Origin: Deltaproteobacteria bacterium
GTDB lineage: Bacteria > Desulfobacterota > Desulfobacteria > Desulfobacterales > ETH-SRB1
Reading direction: 5' to 3'
Assembly (NCBI GenBank): GCA_019309665.1
Contig: JAFDFV010000115.1
Span: 1-7,134, forward strand
DNA length: 7,134 bases
Shown: positions 1 to 6,627 of the stretch, one piece after another
Position numbering within the stretch: the first letter of the stretch is position 1
Layout of the letters: each line of letters begins with the position of its first letter
The notes under the pieces: generated by a model
What the model saw: only the letters and a program-made list of their open reading frames with translations
Databases searched by the model: none
What the model was told of the DNA's origin: nothing
Translations under genes and position numbers: made by a program

Positions 1-975
1 CAATCGGAAACCAGGTAAAATCATTATCTTCATGTATCCTTTTAGAAGTGGTTAACAATGAGAGAATACCCATCAAAATAAGAAAACCATCCCGCGCCCA
101 GTCCTGCACTGCCCGGTGAATTCCGAGTGTGTTTATTTCACCCCAATCTACGATTCCGCTAATGAGCACTGATACGACAACGCCGCCGAGAAAAATGAAA
201 TTGTGTGTCCCCACTAATTTCAATGGTTCTTTTTCTCCCTCTTCCACAGGGGCAGAAGTCAAGCCTTCTTTTTTATAATGATATGTATCGAGGACAAAAT
301 AAATTGTCAGCAAGATACCGGCTGTTACAAGCATATGCGGCATTATCTTCATTGTCCAGAAAAAGGAGACCCCGTGAAGAAATCCCAAGAAAAGGGGTGG
401 ATCACCAAGCGGAGTCAATGAACCCCCTATGTTTGCAACCAGAAAGATGAAAAAAACCACCATAAAGGCTCTGTTTTTCCGATAGTTATTCGCTTTTAAG
501 AATGGACGGATCATCAGCATGGCAGCCCCTGTAGTACCCATCCATGAAGCAAGCACTGTGCCGATAAGTATCATAATAGTATTTAATATAGGCGTACCAC
601 GCAGTGTGCCTTTAAGCAGAATACCGCCGGAAACAGTGTAAAGCGCCCAAAGAAGGATAATAAAAGGCACGTAGTCGGCAAGAATGATATGAAGAATCTC
701 ATGCACGGCAACGCCTTTAAAAGCAATCAAAAACGGAATGCCCAGACACGCCGCCCAAAAAGCTGAAACCTTGCCAAAATGGTGGTGCCAGAATTTTGAC
801 CACCATGACCTGCATCTCCATGTCCGGTTTCTGCAACAGCATGCTCTGCTCCGTGAGTAAAGCCATGTTCTGTGTCATGAGTTGACGCAACCCCTTGATC
901 TGTGGCCATGACTGGAACCCAAAACGCAAAAATACTTAGCAAGAAAATTATAGCTATCCATTTTCCAAGTCTCAT
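1..975 (-). pseudogene. Sodium:proton antiporter (ArsB/NhaD-type), frameshifted and partial
   Basis: This is a polytopic inner-membrane ion transporter of the ArsB/NhaD/CitMHS superfamily, probably a Na+/H+ antiporter; its C-terminus lies beyond the left edge. Translation begins at ATG 975-973 after a strong GGAGGTAAC site (about 983-991). The first 24 residues form a Sec signal peptide ending VMA, followed by a His-rich stretch (His33, 37, 41, 45, 52, 57). This frame soon hits a stop near 727. The body is open in another frame from about position 800 to 1, starting with KFWHHHFGKVSAFW and continuing through MGTTGAAML (about 526-543) and GGSLTPLGDPPLFLGFLHG (about 367-423), both family signatures. 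The body frame has a stop (TGA near 877-875) and no plausible start upstream of the KFWHHH segment. Family members have a hydrophobic helix of about 25 residues between leader and FWHHH; it is absent here. I infer an out-of-frame deletion at 788-800, real or an assembly error. A related anion/citrate transporter is the alternative family reading. Confidence 0.8.
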
Positions 976-981
976 ATACCT

Positions 982-992
982 GTTACCTCCTC
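982..992 (-). promoter_or_regulatory. Ribosome binding site of the antiporter gene
   Basis: On the minus strand the sequence GAGGAGGTAAC precedes the ATG at 975-973 by a normal distance. It fixes the start of the frame that encodes the signal peptide and shows that translation would begin in the frame that later runs into a stop, not in the body frame. Confidence 0.75.
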
Positions 993-1401
993 AAAATATA
1001 AAACCATTGCAAAAACGCTCCCCTTATCAAACCCCGTTAATTTTCAAGGGGATACAAGCCTCTTCGTTAGATACAGATAAGGCATACAGAATGGTGTTTA
1101 ATTATTGCACATAATATTATCTAATAATATAAATATGTTCTTGAAAACCGGTTAACAAGTGTCCAAAAAACAGACATTTTTTGTATTCACGCTGTTTGTT
1201 ATTCAGGAGCTTTATTGTAAGCAAAACAACATAAAATCGTACAGCAATGCGTTCTGCATACCTCGGCATGAATATTGCTTACTAAAATAAATGGTAGAGT
1301 TTAAAGCTATTCCTGTAGCGCAAAAAAATATAGACAAATATTGTCAAAAAAATGAATAAAGTAATTAATTGCTCTCTTAGCTTCTTTCACAATCTCAACC
1401 A

Positions 1402-1507
1402 TATAGACTTTCAGATAAATAATTTCACTGCGTTATCAGTCGTCGACGTATAACTAATACGCCTTTCTCCTTCTAGCCTTGTGAAATTAATTATCTGAAA
1501 GTCTATA
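1402..1507. repeat. Long inverted repeat, 27-bp arms around a 52-nt centre
   Basis: The left arm (1402-1428) and right arm (1481-1507) are reverse complements over 27 positions with one mismatch, beginning tatagactttcagata on the left and ending tatctgaaagtctata on the right. The 52-nt centre is itself structured: it contains the palindrome cgtcgacg (1441-1448) and a gttat/ataac pair (1432-1436 with 1450-1454). As RNA from either strand it would fold into a long hairpin with an elaborated head. There is no T-tract after it, so it does not look like an ordinary terminator, and no target-site duplication is visible at its ends. A small non-autonomous mobile element or a dispersed structured repeat is likeliest; a regulatory RNA is possible. 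Confidence 0.7.
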
Positions 1508-1697
1508 GGCTCACGGAAAAGCGTCTCTTTTAATATTACTCTTTTTGTATCCCCTATCCGCCTTTCATAATTATTACCACAAACATTCTTGATCTTTTTT
1601 CCTAAGCATTACTAAGCACCTTATTGAAAAATTTACTTATCAAAAAGGATGCCTGACTGTCAAGCCAAATCAGCTTGATAGCTGGACTATTTTTCAC

Positions 1698-1726
1698 TTG
1701 ACAAATCGGATAGTTTATTGTAAACT
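1698..1726 (+). promoter_or_regulatory. Candidate sigma70 promoter for the rnf cluster
   Basis: TTGACA at 1698-1703 is a perfect -35 box, followed by exactly 17 nt and then TAAACT at 1721-1726 (four of six matches to the -10 consensus). A palindrome, aaacttt-t-aaagttt (1722-1736), overlaps the -10 and could be an operator. Transcription from here would give a leader of about 240 nt before rnfB. It is the best -35/-10 pair I see upstream of rnfB, but AT-rich DNA produces such matches by chance. Confidence 0.4.
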
Positions 1727-1915
1727 TTTAAAGTTTTAAAAAACTTCAACGCTGTACTCAAATAAACAAAACTAAAGTTTATGAAACCTGCTATTTTTTT
1801 AAGCAATATTTTGGCAAAATGCCCCATACCCTCACGGAAGGTTATTATCCCGATGGATCAATACATGGGAAGCTATGTGTTTATAAAAACAAAAAGGGGT
1901 ATTTGCGACAACAGG

Positions 1916-1934
1916 AAAACAATTTTATTGTTTT
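1916..1934 (+). promoter_or_regulatory. Perfect 8-bp hairpin/palindrome upstream of rnfB
   Basis: aaaacaat (1916-1923) and attgtttt (1927-1934) are perfect reverse complements around a 3-nt centre, ending 38 nt before the rnfB start codon. It could be a DNA-level operator for a dimeric regulator or a weak leader hairpin. It does not match the FNR, HcpR or Rex consensus as I know them. Its symmetry and position are clear; its function is not. Confidence 0.4.
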
Positions 1935-1972
1935 AAGCAAACGGTTATAGCTAACTGGAAGGGACAAATTTC

Positions 1973-2773
1973 ATGGGACCCATATTAAGTGCGATGGTGG
2001 CAATGGGTGGCATTGGCTTGGTACTGAGTATTGTACTGGGAATTGCGTCAAAAGTCTTTTATGTGTATGTTGATCCAAAGGTTGTTGCGGTAGATGAATG
2101 CCTTCCCGGCGCAAACTGTGGAGGTTGCGGCTATGCCGGTTGCAGCGATTGTGCTGTTGCTATGGTGGCAGGCGGAGCACCGCCTAATTCCTGTGTGGTC
2201 GGTGGAGATGATGTAGCAGAGGCGGTTGCCGCTGTTCTCGGAGTATCCGCTGCCGCGGCTGAAAGGGATGTAGCCAATATATTTTGCAAGGGCACTCATA
2301 GCGCTGCAGAACGAAAATATAATTACGACGGCGTATCGGATTGTCGGGCGGCTGTTCTGCTTTCAGGCGGAGACAAAACCTGTTCTTATGGCTGCCTTGG
2401 TCTTGGCACCTGTGTTACAAATTGTCCGTTCGGCGCCTTAATAATGGGAGAAGATGGCCTGCCTTTAGTAAATAAAGATCTCTGCACGGGGTGCGGTACA
2501 TGTGTAGATATCTGTCCTCGACATATTCCCAAGTTGATAAAAGAATCACAAAAAGTTGCAACTCTTTGCAGTTCTCATGACGGCGGAAAAATTGTAAAGG
2601 CAATATGCAGCGTTGGCTGTCTGGGCTGTGGGAAATGTAAAAAAGCATGCCCGGAACAGGCTATAATAATTGATAAATTCTTGGCGATCGTTGACGGTGA
2701 GAAATGCACGGGGTGTGGCGAGTGTTTTGAAAAATGTCCAACCGGAATTATTCAGAGCTTGGTAGTCACTTAA
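1973..2773 (+). CDS. rnfB: Rnf complex subunit B, ferredoxin-accepting iron-sulfur protein
   Basis: RnfB is the cytoplasm-facing, membrane-anchored subunit that accepts electrons from reduced ferredoxin. The 266-residue protein has one N-terminal membrane anchor (about residues 5-27). Next comes the RnfB signature PGANCGGCGYAGC with Cys49, 52, 57 and 74, which binds one [4Fe-4S] cluster. Four further Cys sets follow: 137/141/147/151, 171/174/177/181, 212 or 216/219/222/226, and 245/248/251/255, so about five clusters in total. This is richer than the short proteobacterial RnfB and resembles the clostridial and Desulfobacterota kind. The start at 1973 has a GGAAGGG site 10 or so nt upstream and gives the usual N-terminus; later Met codons would cut the anchor. 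It is the first gene of the cluster, an rnfB-first order, and is followed 19 nt later by the stress-protein gene. No key residue looks lost. Confidence 0.95.
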   Translation: MGPILSAMVAMGGIGLVLSIVLGIASKVFYVYVDPKVVAVDECLPGANCGGCGYAGCSDCAVAMVAGGAPPNSCVVGGDDVAEAVAAVLGVSAAAAERDVANIFCKGTHSAAERKYNYDGVSDCRAAVLLSGGDKTCSYGCLGLGTCVTNCPFGALIMGEDGLPLVNKDLCTGCGTCVDICPRHIPKLIKESQKVATLCSSHDGGKIVKAICSVGCLGCGKCKKACPEQAIIIDKFLAIVDGEKCTGCGECFEKCPTGIIQSLVVT

Positions 2774-2792
2774 CAAATGGAGAAAAACAACC

Positions 2793-3263
2793 ATGAAGAT
2801 GCTCATAGCCATAGATAATTCAGATTATGCAATAAAAGTTGTCAATTATGTGGCTTCTGCTGTTAAGCCCGCAGTAAAAATAACCTTGTTTAGTGTAGTG
2901 CCGACGATGTCTTCAAATCTGGAAAAAATGGAAAAAGACCTCCAGCAGCCTTTATTCTCAGAAAAGGTTGTTGAACTGAGATGGATGGTCGATAAAGAAA
3001 AAAAGAAGGCGGAATCAAGAATAGAGGAATGTCTGACCATTTTAAGGAATGCAGGATTTTCTGACGACACTTTTGAAGTTAAAATGCAAGAAAAAGTTGT
3101 TGGTATTGCCAGGGATATCATAGCAGAGACAGAAAAAGGGAAATATGACACAATTGTGGTGGGACGGAGAGGATTGTCCGCCACCGCTTCCTTTGTATTA
3201 GGAAGCGTATCCAATAAAATCGTACAGAATATAAAAAATTGTTCTGTCTGGATAGTTGAATAA
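2793..3263 (+). CDS. Universal stress protein, UspA-type, ATP-binding class
   Basis: This is a 156-residue cytoplasmic protein with the UspA alpha/beta fold. The first strand (MKMLIAIDNSD) carries the conserved acidic residue near the nucleotide, and the C-terminal part holds the ATP-binding signature G124-RR-G127-9x-G137-S138. That motif marks the nucleotide-binding UspA class rather than the non-binding one. A charged, Lys/Glu-rich helix occupies about residues 42-80. Length is normal for a single-domain member. GGAG at 2779-2782 precedes the start, and the gene lies 19 nt after rnfB and 18 nt before the cytochrome gene, so it is almost surely co-transcribed. A Usp between Rnf subunits is unusual. 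It could sense ATP or help regulate or assemble the complex, but that is inferred only from position. Confidence 0.93.
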   Translation: MKMLIAIDNSDYAIKVVNYVASAVKPAVKITLFSVVPTMSSNLEKMEKDLQQPLFSEKVVELRWMVDKEKKKAESRIEECLTILRNAGFSDDTFEVKMQEKVVGIARDIIAETEKGKYDTIVVGRRGLSATASFVLGSVSNKIVQNIKNCSVWIVE

Positions 3264-3281
3264 AAGGATAAAGGATAGAAT

Positions 3282-3662
3282 ATGAAATCTAACAAAGAAC
3301 TTCAGATAGCTTACGTCCTGGCTATTATTTTGTTGGTTGTGGGTGTTCTAAGTTATAGCGCTTTTTCTGCAAAAACTCCGGATCAACCGGTCAGATTAAT
3401 GTTTAAATGTGTTGCGGGAAAGGTTTTATTTGATCACAAGACACATACAGCAGAATCAGGTTACAGCATCTCATGCAGCGACTGTCATCATAATCTCGAA
3501 GAGGGTGAAACAAAACCCCAGGCTTGCGGAGAATGTCATGAAGCTAAGAGCCAGGACGAAGATATGCCCAACAGGTCTGATGCATTTCATTCACAATGTA
3601 TTGATTGTCATAAGGAAGGCGGAGCTGGTCCTGAAAAATGCGCATCATGCCATGTAATGTAA
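3282..3662 (+). CDS. Membrane-anchored or secreted tetraheme cytochrome c3-type protein
   Basis: This 126-residue class III cytochrome c acts in the periplasm as an electron carrier. An N-terminal hydrophobic segment (about residues 8-30) is a Sec signal or uncleaved anchor; there is no lipobox Cys. Four CXXCH heme-attachment sites are present: C65/C68/H69, C82/C85/H86, C106/C109/H110 and C120/C123/H124. Outside these there are exactly four more His residues (52, 55, 70, 103), enough for bis-His ligation of all four hemes, as in tetraheme cytochrome c3. The FDHKTH motif (residues 50-55) and the CXXCHH arrangement fit that fold. The gene is 18 nt after the stress-protein gene, within the rnf cluster. 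Cytochromes c accompany Rnf in several Desulfovibrio and in Methanosarcina acetivorans (MmcA), so it probably exchanges electrons with the periplasmic side of this complex. Confidence 0.93.
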   Translation: MKSNKELQIAYVLAIILLVVGVLSYSAFSAKTPDQPVRLMFKCVAGKVLFDHKTHTAESGYSISCSDCHHNLEEGETKPQACGECHEAKSQDEDMPNRSDAFHSQCIDCHKEGGAGPEKCASCHVM

Positions 3663-3728
3663 AAACAGATAGTTTATTTACTAACGCGTCCGCTTCTTCG
3701 TCTAATACTAATATTATCTGACAAACAA

Positions 3729-3756
3729 GCCTGACTGGCATTAATATCATTCAGGC
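3729..3756 (+). promoter_or_regulatory. Inverted repeat in the cytochrome-rnfC gap
   Basis: GCCTGA (3729-3734) and TCAGGC (3751-3756) are perfect reverse complements around a 16-nt loop. They lie in the 130-nt gap between the cytochrome and rnfC, the only sizeable gap in the cluster. No T-run follows, so a Rho-independent terminator is unlikely. It could be an operator, a processing site or a stabilising hairpin that lets rnfC-onward transcripts accumulate differently from the first three genes. The AAGAAAGG ribosome binding site of rnfC (about 3778-3785) lies downstream of it and is not sequestered. Confidence 0.35.
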
Positions 3757-3792
3757 GAAGCAAGCGAGTTAAGAGCTAAGAAAGGTTAGACT

Positions 3793-5073
3793 ATGATAAA
3801 AAGATCTTTTATCGGTTTGGCAAAACCAAAACTTGAATACGGATCTCTTGAAGATACGCCTTCTCTTAAACAAATTCCGACCTCAAAAGAGATTACCCTT
3901 TTATCTAAATGTCCTTTTGACAAAAAAAATCTGTTATTTAAGAAAAAAGAAACTGTTAAGACCGGCCAGAAGCTTTTACTCTACAAGGAAAGAGATGAAT
4001 ATGTTGTTTCAAGTGTTACAGGACAAGTATCATCAATTTCCTCTTATACAGGTGACTTTGGTCGATCTTATACTGCCATCACGATAGTAGTTGCTGATGA
4101 TGAAGAAATAGATGATGAGTTCAAGGATATCTCAAAGGATTCTTCTCTTGAAACCATCAAAAATTTTCTTGCATTTGCTCCGGGCAATCCTCCGGTTAAG
4201 TTGTTTTCCGACAAAGACAAATCTATAAATACAATCGTTGTTTGTTGTGCTGACAGCGATCTATTAATAACAACAAACCGGTATGTTGTTAAATCCGATA
4301 TTGATGCAATAAAAAATGGAATAAGTATCCTGAAAACAGCAACCGGAATTAATGATATTATAATGGTAGCTTCACAAAGCCAGATGCATGCACTCTCCAC
4401 AACCGGTGAAAAAGTAAATCAGGTTAATGATACATATCCGTCCGCTCTCCCGCATCTTATTATGAAAAATATTCTGGGCAAGACGGTGCCGGCAGGGAAA
4501 AACCCTGAAGATATCGGGGTATGTTTTATCAGTGCTGAAGCAGTTGCATCTATCGGAAATGCTTTTAACAGCAACCAAATACCTGTAACAAAAATCATTA
4601 CACTTGTTAATAAAGATGGTTCTAAAGCACTTGTATCGGCCAGAATAGGAACACCGGCAAGTGATATATTCAAGGCTTTTAATATTACTTTGAACGAAAA
4701 TGACAGAATAATATTCGGCGGCCCTATGACAGGCTCATCGGTCTATTCAGAGGATCATCCGGTTCAGCCCGACACTGATGCAATTATTATTCAGGATAGT
4801 GATGACATACAATTTATTTCAGATTACCCCTGCACAAACTGCGGTGACTGCATAAGGGTTTGCCCTGCAAATATTCAAATCAATTTGCTTGTCCGGTTTC
4901 TTGAAGCAGGACAATATGAAGAAGCAGCGGATCAGTACGATCTGTATTCATGCATTGAATGCGGTCTTTGCAGTTATGTTTGTGTATCTGGAATGCCGAT
5001 ATTCCAGTATATAAGGTCGGCAAAATATGAGCTTGACAGGGCAAATACAGCGGAGGCAACTAATAATGGTTGA
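3793..5073 (+). CDS. rnfC: Rnf complex subunit C, divergent, lacking the FMN/NADH motifs
   Basis: RnfC is the peripheral cytoplasmic subunit that normally oxidises or reduces NAD(H) through FMN. This 426-residue protein keeps the family layout: an N-terminal barrel-like domain, a central domain, GGPMTG at 309-314, and two C-terminal [4Fe-4S] motifs (Cys347/350/353/357 and Cys387/390/393/397). The nucleotide domain is strongly altered. Where typical RnfC has GLGGAGFPTHVKL, this one has LAFAPGNPPVKL (126-137). NGAECEPYLT becomes CCADSDLLIT (151-160), and the YPQGGE-like segment becomes YPSALP (215-220). These are aligned by eye from remembered family consensus. The protein may no longer bind NADH or FMN and may instead be structural or pass electrons to another partner. 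The start has an AAGAAAGG site 7 nt upstream. The gene overlaps rnfD by 8 nt, implying coupled translation. Confidence 0.92.
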   Translation: MIKRSFIGLAKPKLEYGSLEDTPSLKQIPTSKEITLLSKCPFDKKNLLFKKKETVKTGQKLLLYKERDEYVVSSVTGQVSSISSYTGDFGRSYTAITIVVADDEEIDDEFKDISKDSSLETIKNFLAFAPGNPPVKLFSDKDKSINTIVVCCADSDLLITTNRYVVKSDIDAIKNGISILKTATGINDIIMVASQSQMHALSTTGEKVNQVNDTYPSALPHLIMKNILGKTVPAGKNPEDIGVCFISAEAVASIGNAFNSNQIPVTKIITLVNKDGSKALVSARIGTPASDIFKAFNITLNENDRIIFGGPMTGSSVYSEDHPVQPDTDAIIIQDSDDIQFISDYPCTNCGDCIRVCPANIQINLLVRFLEAGQYEEAADQYDLYSCIECGLCSYVCVSGMPIFQYIRSAKYELDRANTAEATNNG

Positions 5074-6025
5074 TAATAACAGATTCATAGTTTCTCATGC
5101 CCCTTTCCGGCATGATGGGAGCAGAATATCTACACGAAATTATAATATAGCGCTTGCGGCTCTCCCGGCAATACTGCTTGGCATTATTTACTATGGCATG
5201 CCGGCTGTCGGCGTTATATCACTTTCCATCTCCTCGGCAATTATCTGGGAATTTATATTTTGTCGTGCAACAAAAAGTTCAATAACCATTGGAGACGGTA
5301 ATGCAGCCATTATCGGCATGATATTAGGCATGCTTTTGCCTGCAACAGCGCCTTGGTGGTTTGTAATAATAGGAACATTTGTTGCCGTTATTATTGGAAA
5401 ACAAATTTACGGTGGAATCGGAGCTAATCCTTTCAACCCAGTAGTTGTTGCGATTGCCGTTCTGATGATATCGTGGAAAGATATCTTTGATTTTAACGAA
5501 GCGCTTATAAATTATGATTTTGATTTTGCCATGGTATATCCCCTTTCCGCTCTGAAACATTTTGGAGTATCTGCTGTTGATTCATTCAGCATGGGTGATC
5601 TTTTAATGGGCAAACAGTCAGGTGGAATTGGTTCAACCTTTGGTCTTGGCCTCATTGCCGGTGGAATTTATCTCATTATTAGAGGAATCATCAGGTGGGA
5701 AATTGCTTTTTCCTTTTTAGCCGGCATCTTTATAACCGCTCTGCTGTTTAACATGACCGATTCCGCGCGTTATGCTGGTCCGGTTATCCATCTTTTTGCC
5801 GGCTATACTTTGATTGGCGCCTTTTTTCTTGCAACTGAGGATTCTTCTTCGCCTGTCAATTTTATTCCCATGCTTATTTACGGCGCCGGCACGGGTTTTT
5901 TGACCGTACTCATCAGAAATATCGGTGTTTATGTTGATGGCGTGATCTTTGCGATCCTGATTATGAACCTTGTAAATCCGCTTTTAGATAAAATCAGACC
6001 AAAAGCGATTGGAAGGGTAGCTTAA
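5066..6025 (+). CDS. rnfD: Rnf complex subunit D, without the usual FMN-bearing Thr
   Basis: RnfD is an integral membrane subunit of the NqrB/RnfD family, part of the ion-translocating core. I chose the ATG at 5066, which has GGAGG at 5052-5056 (9-nt spacing) and gives the normal N-terminus; an in-frame ATG at 5027 lies inside rnfC and would add 13 residues of no family character. The resulting 319 residues hold about eight to ten hydrophobic helices. Family landmarks are GGIGANPFNP (116-125), SGGIGST (185-191), ATEDSSSPVN (256-265) and YVDGVIFAILIMN (289-301). The region where most RnfD have SGATPL or SATPL, with FMN bound covalently to Thr, reads FAMVYPL (154-160), so the Thr is Tyr158. Covalent FMN is therefore unlikely at this site. 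The gene starts 8 nt inside rnfC and ends 1 nt before rnfG. Confidence 0.94.
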   Translation: MVDNNRFIVSHAPFRHDGSRISTRNYNIALAALPAILLGIIYYGMPAVGVISLSISSAIIWEFIFCRATKSSITIGDGNAAIIGMILGMLLPATAPWWFVIIGTFVAVIIGKQIYGGIGANPFNPVVVAIAVLMISWKDIFDFNEALINYDFDFAMVYPLSALKHFGVSAVDSFSMGDLLMGKQSGGIGSTFGLGLIAGGIYLIIRGIIRWEIAFSFLAGIFITALLFNMTDSARYAGPVIHLFAGYTLIGAFFLATEDSSSPVNFIPMLIYGAGTGFLTVLIRNIGVYVDGVIFAILIMNLVNPLLDKIRPKAIGRVA

Positions 6026-6026
6026 A

Positions 6027-6617
6027 ATGCGTGAAATAATAAAAATGATCGTGGTTCTGACTGTACTTAGCTGTTTCTCAGGAGGCCTTCTTGCGGCAAT
6101 CCGCGGAGGAACTAAAGATAAAATCGAATACCAGCAGTTAGTCTTTGTTAAAGGGCCTGCAATAAGGACTATTCTTGAGGGATGTTCCAATGATCCTATT
6201 GTTGACCGCTTTAAAATCAAAGACGGCGATATTGAAAGAAGCTTTTTTGTGGGTGTATTTGACGGTAAAGCCGACACTGTGGCATTTGAAAGCTTTGGAA
6301 AGGGATTTGGCGGTGATATCGGCCTTATGGTTGGTGTAAACGTAAATGATGACAAAATTATCAATATAGGTGTAACTACCCACAGTGAAACGCCAGGTGT
6401 TGGTTCCAAAGCAAAATCAGATTCTAAATTATCAAATCAATTCAAAGGGTTTGGTTTGATTAAATCCTTTAAGGTCAAACCGGATGGCGGAGAAATCGAC
6501 GCCATATCCGGAGCCACTGTTACTTCGCGCGGAGTTTGTGGTGGCATAACGGAAGCTGGTAATATTTATAAACGCTTAAAATCTCAAATCACTGAAAAAA
6601 TAAAAAAATTTAGTTAG
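6027..6617 (+). CDS. rnfG: Rnf complex subunit G, periplasmic covalent flavoprotein
   Basis: RnfG is anchored by one N-terminal helix (about residues 5-25), with its FMN domain on the outer face of the membrane. The 196-residue protein has the flavinylation motif DAISGATVTS. Thr164, the last residue of SGAT (161-164), is the expected FMN phosphoester site, attached by an ApbE-type flavin transferase that must be encoded elsewhere. The conserved HSETPGVGSK segment (119-128) is also present, so unlike RnfC and RnfD this subunit looks canonical. Of the Rnf flavin sites visible here it is the only one intact, which makes it the natural electron donor to, or acceptor from, the tetraheme cytochrome. 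GGAAGGG at 6010-6016 serves as ribosome binding site, overlapping the end of rnfD, and the ATG follows the rnfD stop by 1 nt. Confidence 0.95.
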   Translation: MREIIKMIVVLTVLSCFSGGLLAAIRGGTKDKIEYQQLVFVKGPAIRTILEGCSNDPIVDRFKIKDGDIERSFFVGVFDGKADTVAFESFGKGFGGDIGLMVGVNVNDDKIINIGVTTHSETPGVGSKAKSDSKLSNQFKGFGLIKSFKVKPDGGEIDAISGATVTSRGVCGGITEAGNIYKRLKSQITEKIKKFS

Positions 6618-6627
6618 GGAGTAAAAG

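Larger units (their letters stand above)
976..1972. other. Divergent intergenic region, about 1 kb, no gene recognised
   Basis: This stretch separates the leftward antiporter gene from the rightward rnf cluster and must hold the promoters of both. It is AT-rich and full of stops in all frames. I find no tRNA, rRNA or riboswitch class that I recognise. Structures seen, besides those listed separately, are an A/T hairpin at 1164-1183 (7-bp arms, 6-nt loop), an 8-bp inverted repeat pairing 1217-1224 with 1275-1282 around a 50-nt loop, and a short palindrome gacaa-ata-ttgtc at 1333-1345. The minus-strand promoter of the antiporter probably lies in the very AT-rich part around 1105-1160, but no clear consensus pair stands out there. 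Confidence 0.6.

Noticed and set aside
205..450. Plus-strand open frame of 81 codons.
   Set aside because: It is antisense to the conserved antiporter body, which reads cleanly on the minus strand, and its product has no family character.
785..802. Programmed ribosomal frameshift joining the antiporter leader and body.
   Set aside because: No slippery heptamer with a following structure is evident, and a frameshift would not restore the missing transmembrane helix.
902..1114. Plus-strand open frame of 70 codons.
   Set aside because: It spans the antiporter start and its upstream region, has low-complexity content and no ribosome binding site; an antisense shadow.
1164..1183. A/T hairpin as a Rho-independent terminator.
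   Set aside because: The stem is only A/T apart from one closing C-G pair and lies between divergent genes, where no transcript needs to end.
1333..1345. Palindrome gacaa-ata-ttgtc as an FNR, Rex or HcpR site.
   Set aside because: Spacing and sequence do not fit those consensus sites, and it lies far from both gene starts.
1853..1936. Possible 27-residue leader peptide starting MDQYMGSYV upstream of rnfB.
   Set aside because: It has an ATG with a GGAAGG about 11 nt upstream, but no recognisable peptide, no run of a regulating amino acid and no attenuator after it; chance in this length is high.
2846..3295. Minus-strand open frame of 149 codons.
   Set aside because: It is entirely opposite the universal stress protein gene, whose ATP-binding motif is clear; the antisense product resembles nothing.
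5027..5065. Earlier in-frame ATG for rnfD adding 13 residues.
   Set aside because: The ATG at 5066 has a well-placed GGAGG and yields the normal RnfD N-terminus; the extra residues lie deep within rnfC.
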